From Chlorokybus atmophyticus (lineage: Eukaryota > Streptophyta > Chlorokybophyceae > Chlorokybales > Chlorokybaceae): a DNA stretch of 64,000 nt. This document shows, piece by piece, positions 45,813-58,884 of this stretch (positions are counted from its first letter, which is position 1; the number at the start of each line of letters is the position of its first letter). Position numbers and translations under genes: made by a program. The notes below the pieces were generated by a model, which was given only the letters and a program-made list of their open reading frames with translations, was not told the DNA's origin and did not search any database. Location of the stretch: NCBI GenBank assembly GCA_009103225.1, contig RHPI01003603.1:47915-111914 (forward strand). Direction: 5' to 3'.

Positions 45813-48800
45813 TTATTGCTCTTGTCCTGAACTCTTGCTGTCGCCACCACCGAGCATCTTGCGGAAGTCTGCGTTGGACTTTGGCGTCTGATCTTCAGCA
45901 CTACCTTGTGCACCGGTGCCCCTGCCAGACGGTCGCACAGCCCGCGGGACAAGGAACCCGCCACGGCCGCCGCTGCCCGTGAGCTTCACACCACCACGGC
46001 GGTGGCCAACAACCGGAAAAGCCCCGCCACCGAGCCGGCCTCGCCCCGCACCTGTCCCGCCCTCTTCACGCCGCAACGCGGTGCCGTAAGCGGCCCCGCG
46101 ACCCCGCCCCGAGCCTCTGCCTCGGCTACCCCCGCCGCGATCTTGACCGCGCTCTTGGCCACGCTCGCCGCGCGCGCCATCACTGGACAAGCCTGGTGGC
46201 GCAGACTTGGCGATATTAAGGGGTCGGCGGTGAAGCTCTGTGCCGTTGAGCGCTACAGCCGCCTGCAGTGCCTCATCGGTTTCAAAGTCCACGTACGCAC
46301 GGCCTTTTGACTTGCCTGAGGGCAGTCGGATGATGCGCACGTCTTTCACCACGCCACATGGTGCAAACAATTCCCGCAGCTCGGGCTCGGCTGCCTCGAA
46401 TGCAATGTTGGACACGTAAGCGGTACATTTGTCTTCATACACGGGCTTCCTGTGTGCATCGCCTGCCCCACCATTGCCGACATCACCATCACCCTCAGGT
46501 GCTTGCACGTGATCAACCCCACTGGGGCCAGCTGCACCATTGGCTGTGTCTTCTGTGCTTGGTGCTGCTGGTGTTGCTGCTGGCTGCTCATCAACGCGAG
46601 GCCGCTTCCCTTCAGCACGTTTGTCCAGTCCAAGACCAGGGCGTTTTCTCTTTGCCTGCTCTACTGGCTCCTTGTGCTGCGCTGGCTTCTCCTGCCGTTT
46701 TGTCTTTACCTCTGCTTCAGCTGCTGCCTGCAAGGGTTGTCGCTTGTTTGTGATGTATGCTGCATGTTTTACCAGAAAGCCAGCATGATGTATACACACG
46801 CACATGCGCAGACAACATATAGCGGCATACCTTAGCTTCCTGCTGTCGACGCAGCTCTGCAAGCTCAGCCAGACGGGCGGCCACCTTTCCAGCAGCAGCA
46901 TCATACTCGTCGACGCTGCCACACTCGCGTTCAAATCGTAGCCATGCAGTGCATATATACTCCTTGCCAGGATCTTCAAACTGCCTTGTGTAACACCTGC
47001 AACACAAATGGCCAGGTTGTAGTCGTCAGAATAGTCGAAACGCTGGACTCAGCTGCATGTGGTAGTGGGGTAAGCACCTGCGATAAATAGAGCGACACTC
47101 CTTGAAGTTCCCTGCGGCACGCTCCATGGCTATGTACCCTTGCCACGCCTCCAGCAACCATCCCCTGCAGAGCGGTTGTTACCTGCTTGTTGCTTGCAGC
47201 ACATGCTTGGGCCCATTACTTGTACTAATACTGCAATTACTGCAACTGACCTCTCTTTCACCAGATCGTCCCACACTGCGCGTGCACCTGACATGCTGCC
47301 AGCCAGCCTTACTTCCAGATCGCTCCAGTATGAGTGCAGCTGAAGCGAACGGTCAACAAAGTCTGGAAAATATGTCTTCAGTAGCTCAAGCGCACGGCGG
47401 AAAAGGTCTCTGAGTGCAGACAGTGAGGCGTCCAGCTCAGCGCTCTGGGCTTGCTTGGCTGCTTCAGCTTTGCGTCGGAGAGCATCCAACCTCGGCAAGA
47501 AGATGGCCACATACTCCTCTCCTGTTATGAAACCTGCTGCAATAGCCTGCAGCACAGATGTATTAGGGTGCATACCAACGAAATGCATTAATGGCAGTGA
47601 ACTGCACACAAACACTTAGTATCAATCAGCTGAGGTGACACAGAGCTTGCAAACTTGACTGCTCATACTGCAGCTTGAAGTAATCAAAAATTCACCTGCT
47701 CGAATGCGTCACTCTGCTCGGCATCAGGAGCATTGATGCGCTCAAGTGCTCTCAAATACCTGCACCACAGTTCGCTGGCCCACGGGCAATTTCTTGTGGC
47801 TCTGGAATGCACGTTTTTCACAACTGGTGGGATCTTCAGGTGGCTGCGCACATATTCAGTGTATCGCATCCACAGCTCCGGTGTCACCGCAAAGTGGACA
47901 ACAACGCGCTCAAAAAGAATCTGCACTCGCGCTGGATTGCCGGCCTTTTCCTCAAAGGAGATGTAGTCGTTATAGTGCTGCAGCAGCACGGCATCAACCG
48001 GCTTATCGTCCGACACAAGTAGCTCAAAAGGAGCTCGCTCTGTGTACATCCTCTCCGCAGACTTGATGGCTGCCGCGACATGCGAAGGTATGTCACCGCT
48101 TGGGCTCTGCAATGGTTGTGGTTAAGCCGGCATTGTATGCAACTATTACAACTCTGCATGCTGATGTACCTGTGCCTTCTCCCACTCTTGATAGTCCACC
48201 AGCAATGTGTCATTGCCATGCAGGGGCACTGATAGCTGACGGCGGAACAGCGAACGCACTTTGTCCACCTGTTGCGCCCTTTCCGATGCCTGACTTAACA
48301 GAGAAGTCAGAAAACAATACACTTGCATTGCACAGCAGCTGCAGCACGAACACGTACCGGCGTGTCTTCAGACTGCTTGAGAAGCAGCATGGCTTCTTCA
48401 TACTCGCGGCACGCAGTCCACAGCAGCCCACCCTTAGCTACATGCAGACCTGTTTCAAAGAGCCAGCGGTTGCTTAAGTTGCAAAGAGTGCAACAACCTC
48501 TGCGGTGTTGAACGAATTAACAGTAACTCTAAACCTGCGGCAGTGATGGCACGCTCATAGAGGGTACGCATGCGTGCAGAGCCCTCCTCAGTTGCGCCAG
48601 CCACGAGGGGATCATTCTCCTCTACAAACTCCAAGTACGCTACCCATAGCTCAACCGACTGCACAGAGCTTGCAGTCACTTACTACTATACACCAAGCAG
48701 CAAGTTCCTTGAAACGAGTTGAACTCACCAGGTATTCGCTGGTGCCCCGCTCAAACAGCTGCTCCACCTGCTCTCTGTCCTCAGGACTATGACAAAAACA

Positions 48801-49326
48801 AACGTTCAGCGCGTGAGCAGGCATGACTTAGCTCCCAGTGGCAAGCAACGACGTACACTTTCTTGCCTTGTAACGAGGCGAGCTTCATCAGACGACCAGT
48901 CCAGCCACATTTGCGGTGTTAAAGGGAACAGCGCTGCCATCGCTTCTCGTGCAGCACGCAGCTTGTCCAACTGACCAGCTTTGCGCAACGCATTCAAATG
49001 CTGTATGCAAGATCAGGCACACAATTACACAGCCATACCCACAAGCAGTAGCTGCATGGCACGTGTAACGAACTGTCGCATGCACAAAAGTCAGTCTGCT
49101 GGCTAGCAAGTGACATTTCGCTCACGTCGACATGAGCCTGGTAGTTAAGTGGATTGGCTTCCACAGCGTCAGCAAGCGCCTGCAGCTGAGCCTCGTCAAC
49201 CTCCTCCTGCTCCATATCATCATCCTCCGCTTCCTCCCCGCTCTCTTCCCCTCCGTCCTCGCCACGCCCATCGTCCATCTGCTGCATGTCGTCATCCTCG
49301 TGATCCCCCTCGTCAGCCATAACCAT
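45813..49326 (-). CDS. SART3: SART3 / Prp24-like U4/U6 snRNP recycling factor
   Basis: Helps re-anneal U4 and U6 snRNAs after splicing. Eleven exons on the minus strand (49326-49126, 49000-48857, 48779-48729, 48658-48535, 48449-48358, 48289-48170, 48106-47696, 47546-47251, 47164-47078, 46996-46831, 46727-45813), all in phase, give 868 aa. An acidic N-terminus (EDDDMQQMDD) precedes a long array of HAT helices, with repeated W and Y/F plus E patterns (ELWVAYLEFVEEN, WLLEAWQGYIAMER, CTAWLRFERECG). Nuclear signals (KRKRP, KRPR) follow. One RRM covers about residues 664-740 (RNP2 AYVSNI, RNP1 KGRAYVDF). Next is a Gly/Arg-rich region, then the C-terminal NADFRKMLGG Lsm-binding motif. Human SART3 has two RRMs; I see only one here. 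Confidence 0.93.
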
Positions 49327-50057
49327 AGGGCAAATTAACCCCGCAACCTCGCCGCCGCCGCCAATGCTGCGGTCGTCGACAAGCCCAGTGCCAACAGTAA
49401 CGGCAGAACCCTAAGTCCTTATCCCGTTCAAATGGCTTCCTGGAAGATGAATGACGTTGCACAGGAACCCCGCCAGAAGTTCTGGAGCAGACTTTGAGCG
49501 GGATGAGGACTCATGTGCATAACCGCACTGCTGTGGTGGAATGTCAGGGGGGCGGCGGCGGTGGCGGTGGCGGCGGGAACCGTACCGCCCGCCTGTCATT
49601 GGCATCTATTTGGTTCCATGTGTATATATGCTACTTTTGCTGTGTCTGAGGTGCTGAACTGCTAGCTTAGTTTCACTGCATTGGGGTGGTTAGTGGTGGA
49701 GTAGCTGCGGCGTCGCGTTCACAGCTGAGCAGCTTGTCAGGTGGGTAGGCTGTCGTCATGATAGTGAGGATTGTCTCAGTTGGTGTGGAATTGCAGTTTG
49801 GTGAAGTCTGTATGTATGGTTCTTGGCTTGGTTGGTTGGTGTGTGCTTCACAGCGTGTAACCGCCTACAGACGGACTGTGCTTGCTCGCGCGTGTACACG
49901 CTGCCAATGCCGCATGTGAGGGCTGTTGCTTCACTGAGCTGATTGCGATGTGCGTCTATGTGATGTGAGCAGGCAGTTGAGCTCCTGTTGTTGCATACTG
50001 CGCTGGCTGGTGCTGGAGGAATGAGCCAGCAGGAGAGCTGGCGGAAGCAGGAGTACT
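49327..50057. promoter_or_regulatory. Divergent region between SART3 and the kinase gene
   Basis: 731 bp between two divergent starts, with a telo-box-like AACCCTAA at 49405-49412 about 80 bp from the SART3 ATG and a GGC-rich block at 49550-49575. Any promoter role is inferred. Confidence 0.4.
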
Positions 50058-53000
50058 GTGAGCGAGGCAGAGACGAACAGCATGGAAGCTGAACGTGAGA
50101 CATCGCATGGTGGTGACAGTGGCGACGGTCTCAGCAGTAGCAAAGGCCAGTATGAGCAGGAGTCTCAGCAGCAACAGGCAGCCTCAGTGGATGTGCAGCT
50201 TGAGGAGCTGCAGTCCTCAAGCACTGAACTGAGAAGAGCCCAAGCTGTGGTCAGCATTAGCGAGTCCAGGGCAGCTGCTAGTGGCGAAAGTAGTTGGGAA
50301 GCAGGAGCCGGCGGAGGAGGCAGCGGTAGAGGAATTGGAGGCCTAACAAAACAGCGCACAACCTCCCTTATCCACACCACAGGCACCTGGCCACCAAATG
50401 GTACATGCGCTGTGTCCTTGCATGTCGTCCTTGCAATGCTGGGCATTGTTGAAGGCATCCAGGGATGTCTGCGTCTATCCATGTGCACTATTGGGTGTTG
50501 ATTGCTGTCCACTTGGCAAAATTTGCTAGCAACGCAGTGACATGCTTGACATACAGCTACTATTTGTTACCAGCATTGCAAGGTCTGCGACGCACTGCGT
50601 CTGTTGCCTCCGAGACACCTTCGAAGTTGAACATCAAATTTGATGAAAATGACCTGAAGCTGATTACCCACTTGAAAAACATCCAAGTGACGGCTGCTGA
50701 AGACCCGCAGAGTTTGCCTGAAGAACCGCTGACATCCCCGGGAAGGTCTATTACAAGGAGGCCCACGAAGGAGACCAATCGGCTGGCCACAGCTCGTGAT
50801 GACTTGGGCAACAAGTATGCCTACATGTCTCACCGTCACCAGGGTGTTCAGGGCATGCAGTAGAGTGCTAGTTGAGTTATGTGCGTTGTCCTGCAGGTAT
50901 GTCAACCAGTATATCATTCTCAAGGTCCTTGGTCGTGGGACTTTTGGCAAGGTTGGTTGGCCATGCTGTCACTGTGCAGTATGCAGCGCTCCTATATGAG
51001 TGCCAATAAATCGGACTTCACGCAGGTCAAGCTGTGCCTTAATGTTTATGATGGCCAGCTGTTTGCTGTCAAGATCATCAACAAAAAGCAACTCATGAGG
51101 CGAAGCATAGCAACACGTCGGAACCCAACTCAGGTTCCAATCCTTTTTCCACAAAGTTGTCAGCAGTAGTCAGGCATTGCAAGCTTCTGGACACTGCGCG
51201 TACTTGACAACCAAGTGAACGAGTGGAGATGTTGCTGTGCAGGAAGTGCGCAAGGAGATTGCTATCATGAAGAAGCTTAGCCATGAGAACATCGTGACAC
51301 TTCATGAGGTACTGAGAAATACCACTGCCTGTGCGCATTGCGGCTTAACATGCGTGTCAACCTCATAGTACAAACCTGGCAGACTGCTGGCAGTGCTTGC
51401 TGCACTCAGCTGGTCATTTCGGTATTCACTCAGCTTTGGTCACAGGTGATTGAAGACCCTTCCGGAGTTAAGCTGTACATGGTTCTTGAGTATGTTGAGC
51501 ATGGTCCCGTCATGGCGGATGGTTACAACCAGCAAGGCTTGCCTGAGGACCTTGCCCGCCACTTCATGCGATGCATATGCAAGGGTCTGGACTACCTTCA
51601 CTACCACAAGGTCGCTCAGCAAGCTCCCATTGCAGCAGCACGCTTGCCAATACTTCAACTGTGCTGCCTGTTTGGAACACCGCATGTTATTGCAGATTGC
51701 GCACCGTGACTTGAAGCCTATGAATTTACTCAAATCCAGTGACGGGTCCGTGAAGATTTCGGACTTTGGAGTGTCTGAAGTTTTCTATCAGGTATATATG
51801 TATGCAATGCTGCCTCGAGCAAGTTACAAGTTTGTAGCGTGTGCAAGCCTGAACTCGTTGATGTGTGTTATGCAGTCCGACTGCAACACCAGGAAGACAG
51901 CTGGCACACCTGCCTATCTTGCTCCTGAGGCATGCCGCGGTGGCGAGTTCAACCCTTATCCCGTTGACATCTGGGCCCTTGGGGTACGCAGTTGCCTTGG
52001 ACACATGATTTCCAACAATGTGCTCGTGTAGCAAGCATTTGGCTCACCCTTACCCTCTGATGTTGCCTGTGTCAGGTCTGTTTGTATCAGTTCATATTTG
52101 GAACCGTCCCGTTCATTGCGGACACTCCTCACCAGATCTTCCACAAGATCTGCGGTGATGAGGTAACAACTGATTACTCACCCTATCTGCTTGTCTACTG
52201 TCCAATTGTTTGTTGCACCTGGTTTGCATATTAACGATACTGATTTCATATACTGCAGGTGGTGTTTCCTCACGACAACATTAGCCCTGAGCTACGGCAC
52301 CTGCTGGTACTGCTCACTTCAATGCCAACTCAGTAAACCGCTGCAAGTCATCATGCACAAGTTGCCAATGCCATCATGCATTGCAGAGGGCAGTTTTGAC
52401 CAAAGACCCTGTTGAGCGCATCACACTACCTGCGATCATGGCCCATCCTTGGAACACGCGCAACGGCCAGTTGCCACTGGAGTCCATCACTCGCATGCCA
52501 CAGCTATCTGTTTCAGAGCAGGATGTGAAGAATGCCACGACAGAGAGCTTTTTCAAGCTTTTCGATGGGCTGTTTAAGGAAAGACTGTACAGCCCTGGAG
52601 AATTCCTGCTTCGCCAGGTTGGTACTTTTGACACCATGTGCCTCTCTGCACAGGCGATCTGGAACTGTTTCGTTTTTGTACCATTGCGGTTGCTCAAGAT
52701 TTACCCTATGGCAGGGGGACGAAGGTGATGAGATGCTTTTCATTGATAGTGGAGAGTGTGATGTGCTTTGCAACCACAAGGTTCATGCCAACATGGCAAG
52801 AGAGGAGCGACTTGCTCTGCTGCAAGAAGATCCAGGATGGCTGATAGCCACGAGAGAGGCCGGCAAGTTCGTCGGAGAAATGGCCCTTTTTGCGGATGAC
52901 GACGGCATTTCACCCTCCAGCAACCAGAGAATTGCCAGTGTGCGAGCGAAGACACATGTCAAAGTCTTGGTGGTCACCAAGGGAGAGGTCAGCAGTAGTT

Positions 53001-53210
53001 CATCAACATCCAACAATGCCCGGCTGGTCAGTAGCCCTTGATGCATGCTGATGTGTCTTCTTTACGTCACAGGTAAAGAACATTCTTGCCGCAAATGCGA
53101 ATGTGAGGAAGATCATCCTGGAAACCATTGAGGAGCGTCGGACTCAGACTGCACGCGTGCGCGCATCTTTCGCAGAGACTAAACAGGACGACGCCACAGC
53201 CATGCTTTAG
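50058..53210 (+). CDS. CaMKK/GRIK-like kinase with C-terminal cyclic-nucleotide-binding domain
   Basis: Ser/Thr kinase, likely an upstream activator of SnRK1/AMPK-type kinases. Thirteen phase-consistent exons (50058-50400, 50574-50814, 50897-50951, 51026-51133, 51243-51308, 51446-51610, 51696-51791, 51876-51983, 52076-52162, 52259-52306, 52387-52617, 52715-52987, 53073-53210) give 652 aa. Residues 1-195 are Ser/Gln-rich. The kinase has glycine loop GRGTFG (207-212), Lys229, HRDLKPMN (329-336), DFG (349-351) and GTPAYLAPE (368-376). IEDPSGVKLYMVLEYVEHGPV places it with CaMKK/GRIK. From about 500 to 615 a cNMP-binding fold follows: GDEMLFIDSGECDVL, then the phosphate-binding cassette VGEMALF...QRIASV. 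Its Glu and Arg are kept, so ligand binding is plausible. The combination is unusual. Confidence 0.92.
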
Positions 53211-54914
53211 TGATTGTGTCTCTTCTCCATTGTTTTGTAGCTCATTGTTGTTGTCAACGTCCAGCACATTCAGCACACTGCACGAACACGGTTGCACACC
53301 TGTCAGACAATTCATTTCTCGCACTAGCAGTAGACATGACAGTTGCGGTTGTCGTTGCGTAGCACAGGTTAGTGGAAGTTGTGTGTTTGTGTAGCATACA
53401 CACCATCTTCAAAGCAGGCACAGCCTGCAGTGGTAGCGTGCACTCGGCAATTGACTTTCGTGGTTTTACTGTGTGCCTGCTGTAAGTGAATGCTGTCACA
53501 TTGTCATAAACGCATGTGCGAAGCAGCTGCGCCCAACATTACCAGTAACTGCAGCGGCTTCCTTCTGGTAGCTGACTGCGGGTGCCTGCATGTCGCAGTG
53601 CAGATAGCAGCAGTGCTGCTTGTCAAATCAAGAGTGACACATGCATACACATACACATGAACACAGTACGTCATATATCCTGTACACAACACTCCACAAT
53701 TGAACATTATTGCACCCCACGACTCATGGCACAACCAAGCGAGCGCTTTGGTTTTTACCTCCACTCCCCCAGACACTCCACTGCCGCAGCCTTCTGGCCT
53801 GCCCTCTCGCCAGTGACACTGACACTGAAGCATGGCAGTCAACGGGATCAAGCCCCTGTGTATGAAGGAATCGTCACTAGACTCTTTGCACAGGGAGTTT
53901 GAACCAACCTTGCAAAAACAGCACGTGGCATACAGTTCCCAACCATACCTAATCAACACCAACAATACAATGCCACGGCAGCACACAACGTCATGCAAAC
54001 AGCGGTGAGAGTGTTGCTTGGTGGTGGTGGTCTGGTGGTTGCTGTTGTTGTTGCTGCTACCACTGCTATTGGTTGCTGTTGTAGCTGGTGCTGCAGGGTT
54101 AGTTGTAGTGGTTGTTGCTATGCTGCAACAATTAACGTCAACTTGTCATGATCTTCATTGTGCACAGGAGTGTTCAAGCGTTAAGGACGGTATGATGCCT
54201 GCACGGCTGCCCCCCCTCGCATGTATGTTCACAATGTTATGATTGATTTCCACAGCATTCACAACGACAATACAACGTCAACAACTTCTACCAGCACTCC
54301 CACTCGTGTAAGTTTAGTACCTGGCAAAGGGCGGATTGGAAGCGGATGCTCCTGGCCCTTCCGCGGACACATCCTGTAGCCGCAGCATGTGCGGGATTGC
54401 TGTGGTGCAAGGGACTCAACATCAGGCCTATCGATAGATGTACCACTCACAATACCGAGTTGCCATGAGATGCTATCCAGGTTGATGGACGCCATCTGCA
54501 TGGCGCGTCCATCAATTGCGTGATACCAGCATATAAGATCACAAGGGAGTGCTAGTGCATATGCAAGGCAACCACAAGCAGCTCACTTTGCACCCAACTA
54601 TACCACTAGTGGTGTAGTTGCGTGGTGGTCTCATATGCAGGCAGCTGGCTGCCAACAAAGGTACAACTGCAAGCCCTATTTGCGAACAAGCCCTGGCACT
54701 GCACCAAAGGTGTTTAGCCTCTTGCTCGGTGTATACTCAGTTCTTACATAGCCTATTTGCCAGCAGGATACTGTAGGCCAGCAGGATACATTGCGAGGCA
54801 GTTCACAACCTACTCTATACCCTTGCCAGCGACATATTGCTAGAATGTTTGCAGCTGACACGCTGCAACACCTGGTAAACATTACATACTCTGTACAGAG
54901 ATCTACTGGCGTTA
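53211..54914. other. Intergenic region between convergent kinase and FLVA genes
   Basis: 1.7 kb. A GTTGTTG/CTGCTG-rich run at 54015-54125 gives a low-complexity Leu/Val frame. No supported gene. Confidence 0.6.
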
Positions 54915-57900
54915 CTAGTAAGTCGACCCTGATTTCCTGTAGTGCACAGCTGTTAAAGCCTTTTCATCCTGCGGAGAACGGCATATTAGCTGCCACAGTA
55001 TAAGAAGCGTGCGCACATTATGCATGTGGCTTAAGCAGCTACTTACCAGCAGTTTGCCAGAATCGACTGTTGCATATATCACCCAGTGGTCGCCTGTTTC
55101 CATGCGCTGTTGCACTGTGCACTCCAAGAAGGACACCTGTGATGCTCGCGCGCTCAACACACGCATGCTACCAAATGACACTCACGACCAAAGAAAGGCA
55201 ACTGTAACACTTACTGCCGTGGGTATGATGACAGCGCCGCTCTTCTCCGACCGCTTCACTTCGAGTCCTTCAAAACGATCCTGTGCAGGCTTGAATGGCT
55301 TCAGCAAGACCTTCATGACCTCTTTGGTCCTGCCCTCGCCCAACACGTTCAGCACAAAACTTGCGCCGGGCTGCACCAAATTCTCCACAGCACGGTCTTT
55401 TGCAACAGCCACCGTCAAGCCAGGCGGCTGAAACGATGCCTGCAAAGGGTTGACGACAATTGTTCAACAGCGAACACCTCTCGCATCGTATGCAATAAGT
55501 GTGCTTGCAAACGCTCTCAGATAGATACCTGTGAAACCCAAGAAGCCAACATGCCAGATTCCGCGTCCCCATCGTGCGCAGTCAACACACACAGAGCGCC
55601 CACAATGCGCCCGACAGCCTGTTCTGTGTCCGTGGCAGCTGTGTACTTGGGCGCGCTTCCCTTCTTCTTCTTCGCTTTCAACACAGCCTGCGCCAAGTCC
55701 GTCCCGCTCTCTTCACAGAGCTGAAGCGACTGCTCCGTGGGCTTGAACTTGACGCGGATGGGATCGAACGCAAACCCGAACCCGGCATCTTTCAACCGCG
55801 ATTGCAACTCATCAACAGCTTCACCACTCCAACCAAAGCTGCCAAACACGCCGCATGGTTTGTTGCGTGCAGACTCGTCCTTCAGGATGGCACCGAGAGC
55901 TTCCTGAACAGGGGTCGGCATGTGGCCGCCGAGCGTTGGGCTGCCAATGACAAACCCTTCGCTGCGCGCCACCACTGCCGCAACCTCTGAAGACGTGCTC
56001 ATCTCGCAGTTGAGGGTCTGCACGCCCACACCGGCCTTGATCAACCCGCGGCTGATGGCTTGCGCCAACGCAGACGTGTTACCATAAGCCGAGGCGTAGA
56101 TGACCGCAACTGTCGCGTCATTGGCGGCAGCGGCCTGCGCTGCTGTCCATTGGCCGTACGCGCGCAACAGCTCTGTGACGGCTGAACGAATAACCGGACC
56201 GTGCAACGGGGCCAGCGCACTCACGATGATATCATCTTTACCCCTTGATGCCAGCACGGCAGGCTTGTTCTGAGGTGTGCTCTGAGCTCTGGGAAGCAAC
56301 TTTGCCACCGCAGACCACAAAAACTTTGCATCCGCGACAACAAGGTCAATGCCACGCAGCTCCGTGTGAGAAGGCGGGTCCGGGTCCACTTTAAGAGCGA
56401 GCTTTTCCAACGCCGCAGCTGCTTGGACAGCTGTCGGCGCCAGCATGCAGTCGTAAAAGTAGCGCCAGTCCTCGCCGTAAGTGTCCCACCCCAAGCCCTC
56501 GTCATCGGTTTCCTCGGGGCACACGTGCGCAGAGAACAGCTTGTGCGTGTACAGAATGCCTGTCCGTGGATCGTACGTGACCATCCCCTCCGGCCAGCGC
56601 GGTGTTGGCGTCAACACGAACCTCAACTCATGCCCTGTTTGACTCAATATAAGTCAACCCATGCTGTTACAGTTGCTCTCATGCTTGCACGGTTCACAAG
56701 CACACTACCTACCTCCTCCAAGGTCAAGCGCATCTGAGGGTTGCCCTTTCACGATTGTCATCTTAAACTTGCTATCGACTAGCTCAGCAGGTAGCGTGTC
56801 TCGAACCAATTTTGCTGCAACATTACTGCATCGCACATCCACTGCGGTGGCACGCATGAAACAACGCGGTTAACATTGACAACCTGAACGCACATGACTG
56901 AACGTGTTTAGTCATGTAACATGTAACCACAGCAGACACACCTGGACCGGGCAGAGCTTCCGCCAACAACTTGAGAGTTTCAGCGCGCTTCGGGCTGTAG
57001 TGCCCCAGAATAATGTGGTTTATTGAAGCAAGCCCCACTGTGTCCTGCGTGTCGCAAAGATGTCTGTTGCGTCAATGAGCATGGCAGCGATATCAACACA
57101 CGAGATAGCAATGAATGTACCTTCAGTCGCTGCAAGAACGCTTGTCCAAACATCCCATCCGGTACATCAATCAACGCAGTACCATTTGCGCCTCGTATGA
57201 CATACTGATTATCTGTGGTTCCCCTTTTCAAGCTGTACTCAATCTGCAAGGATGAGACACACTCTGTATTGCGCATTGAAGTTGCAAAGAAAGCAGGCAA
57301 TAACAAGACTAAGTTGTTGGCGGTACTGCGACCATGATACCTCGAATTTGAGGCGATCTTTGCTGCGTCCCCGTATAGAGATGGTGTTTTCTGCAACTGG
57401 CAATGCACGGATGTCCTCTTGCTGAGGCGCGTTACTGGTAGTCATTGGTGGGGCGCCTGAAGCATGCGCGTACACTCTCAATGACTTGGCAAGCTGACTG
57501 CCAAAGCACTATGCCTTCTACGCTTGGTGCAGAGTTAGCACATTGGTCCTAACTTTGACTATGCATGTAAACCATATAATAAAGGCAGGATACAAAATCA
57601 TCTTCCAACATTTGCCAAAGACTTTACTGCACATGTTTCACGTGGTCGGTTAAGCATGCATGGCAACATCCTGCCAAGCTAGTGTGGCTACTTTACCTGA
57701 GGGAGAGGGTGAAGCTTCTGTTGTGGTCGCCTGTGCCTCACACCTAACGCTGCCGTCAAGTGGCAGTTCCCCGCACTTGCGACGCCGCTGCAGCCACTGC
57801 GGCGTAGCAAAACAGTCGACACTAACAACAACCATAACGACAACAACAGCTTGCATTAGTCACAATGCTACGTACCACCAGCTCATGCTTGCAAGAGAGA

Positions 57901-58061
57901 GACTGAAGCAGAGGCGCTGAAACCCTAAGCCCCGCACGGGCTGCTGCCAAGCCTCCAGTTTGGGCAGCTCCTGCTTGGGTGTGGCGCCGCTTCACGCAGC
58001 AAGTTGGTGCGGCGACGCTTACCGTCACAGGCGTCACCAGCTGTCCCACACCCGAAGCCAT
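54915..58061 (-). CDS. FLVA: Flavodiiron protein A, plastid-targeted
   Basis: Oxygen-reducing electron valve downstream of photosystem I; with FLVB it protects PSI in fluctuating light. Ten exons on the minus strand (58061-57924, 57787-57697, 57456-57341, 57243-57121, 57044-56942, 56814-56713, 56634-55529, 55439-55215, 55136-55047, 54968-54915), all in phase, give 715 aa. The N-terminus is Ala/Arg/Thr-rich with a VRCEA cleavage-like site, a transit peptide; an in-frame Met at 58121 is an alternative start. The beta-lactamase-like domain has INHIILGHYSPKRAETL where B-type proteins have an iron-binding HxExDH, which marks the A type. A flavodoxin domain (VIYASAYGNTSALAQ, GSPTLGGHMP, FGSFGWSGEAV) and a flavin-reductase domain (ASFQPPGLTVAVAK, ending ALTAVHYRKSG) follow. 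Confidence 0.95.
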
Positions 58062-58180
58062 TGCAGCGCCCGCCGCTGCAGCGCCCGCCGTCGGCAATGC
58101 CGCCGTCCACAACACCGGCAATGTCGCTAGACAGCAGGCCAGACATAAGCCGTACAGTGCAATCCGGATTGTACGGTGCT

Positions 58181-58187
58181 AGGGTTC
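58181..58187 (-). promoter_or_regulatory. Telo-box-like motif upstream of FLVA
   Basis: AACCCTA on the minus strand, 60-120 bp before the candidate FLVA start codons; a second AAACCCTAA straddles the exon 1/intron 1 border at 57920-57928. Confidence 0.35.
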
Positions 58188-58865
58188 AATTTCAGGTGTA
58201 GGCTTGATCATGTGATTGACTACTTCTTGAGCCAAATTGCGCCAACAGCTGTATTTTTGCCCAAAACACAACTTGCGACATTCAACTTGTGTATCGTGGT
58301 TTGAAAGGTCTGGGCGACCAACATGGCGCACCATGATGATCAACGGCGTTGACGCGCAGGATGTGAAGCTACCGTATTTGCTTGGACGAAAGCCCCCCCA
58401 TTTCTACCGAAGCGCCCCACCGCTTTATCAAGGAAGAGATAAGTTTAATACATTCCATTGTTGGGGGCTTGTATTTGGGGGGCCCCCTTTGGCCGGTGAG
58501 ATACGCTACTTCTTATAGGATACTTATTACATTGCGCATAATAACTTATTATGTGCAAGATGAGTGTGCACATGGCAAGCCATGATAACACCATATTAAG
58601 ATATACGCATACGGTTGCACATGTGTAAGCTTTGTTATTGTGTCTATTAGTCAGCCACTCCGTTTTGCTCATATAAACATGTAAATAACCATTTATGCAA
58701 TGTTAGAAGGTGTAAACTTGCATCATCTGTACACGCATAGGATCTTGTCAATCATTGTTAAGATCATCCACGTCGGTAGCAAACTAATAATTGGATTGTA
58801 TTATCATTATCATCATCTAAAGTAGCGGTAGTGACATCGTTATCAACGGGGTATAAAGATTAGGA

Positions 58866-58884
58866 TAGGGTTAGGGTTAGGGTT
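58866..58884 (+). repeat. Interstitial TTAGGG repeats
   Basis: Three tandem TTAGGG-type units within an otherwise non-repetitive AT-rich region. Confidence 0.8.
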
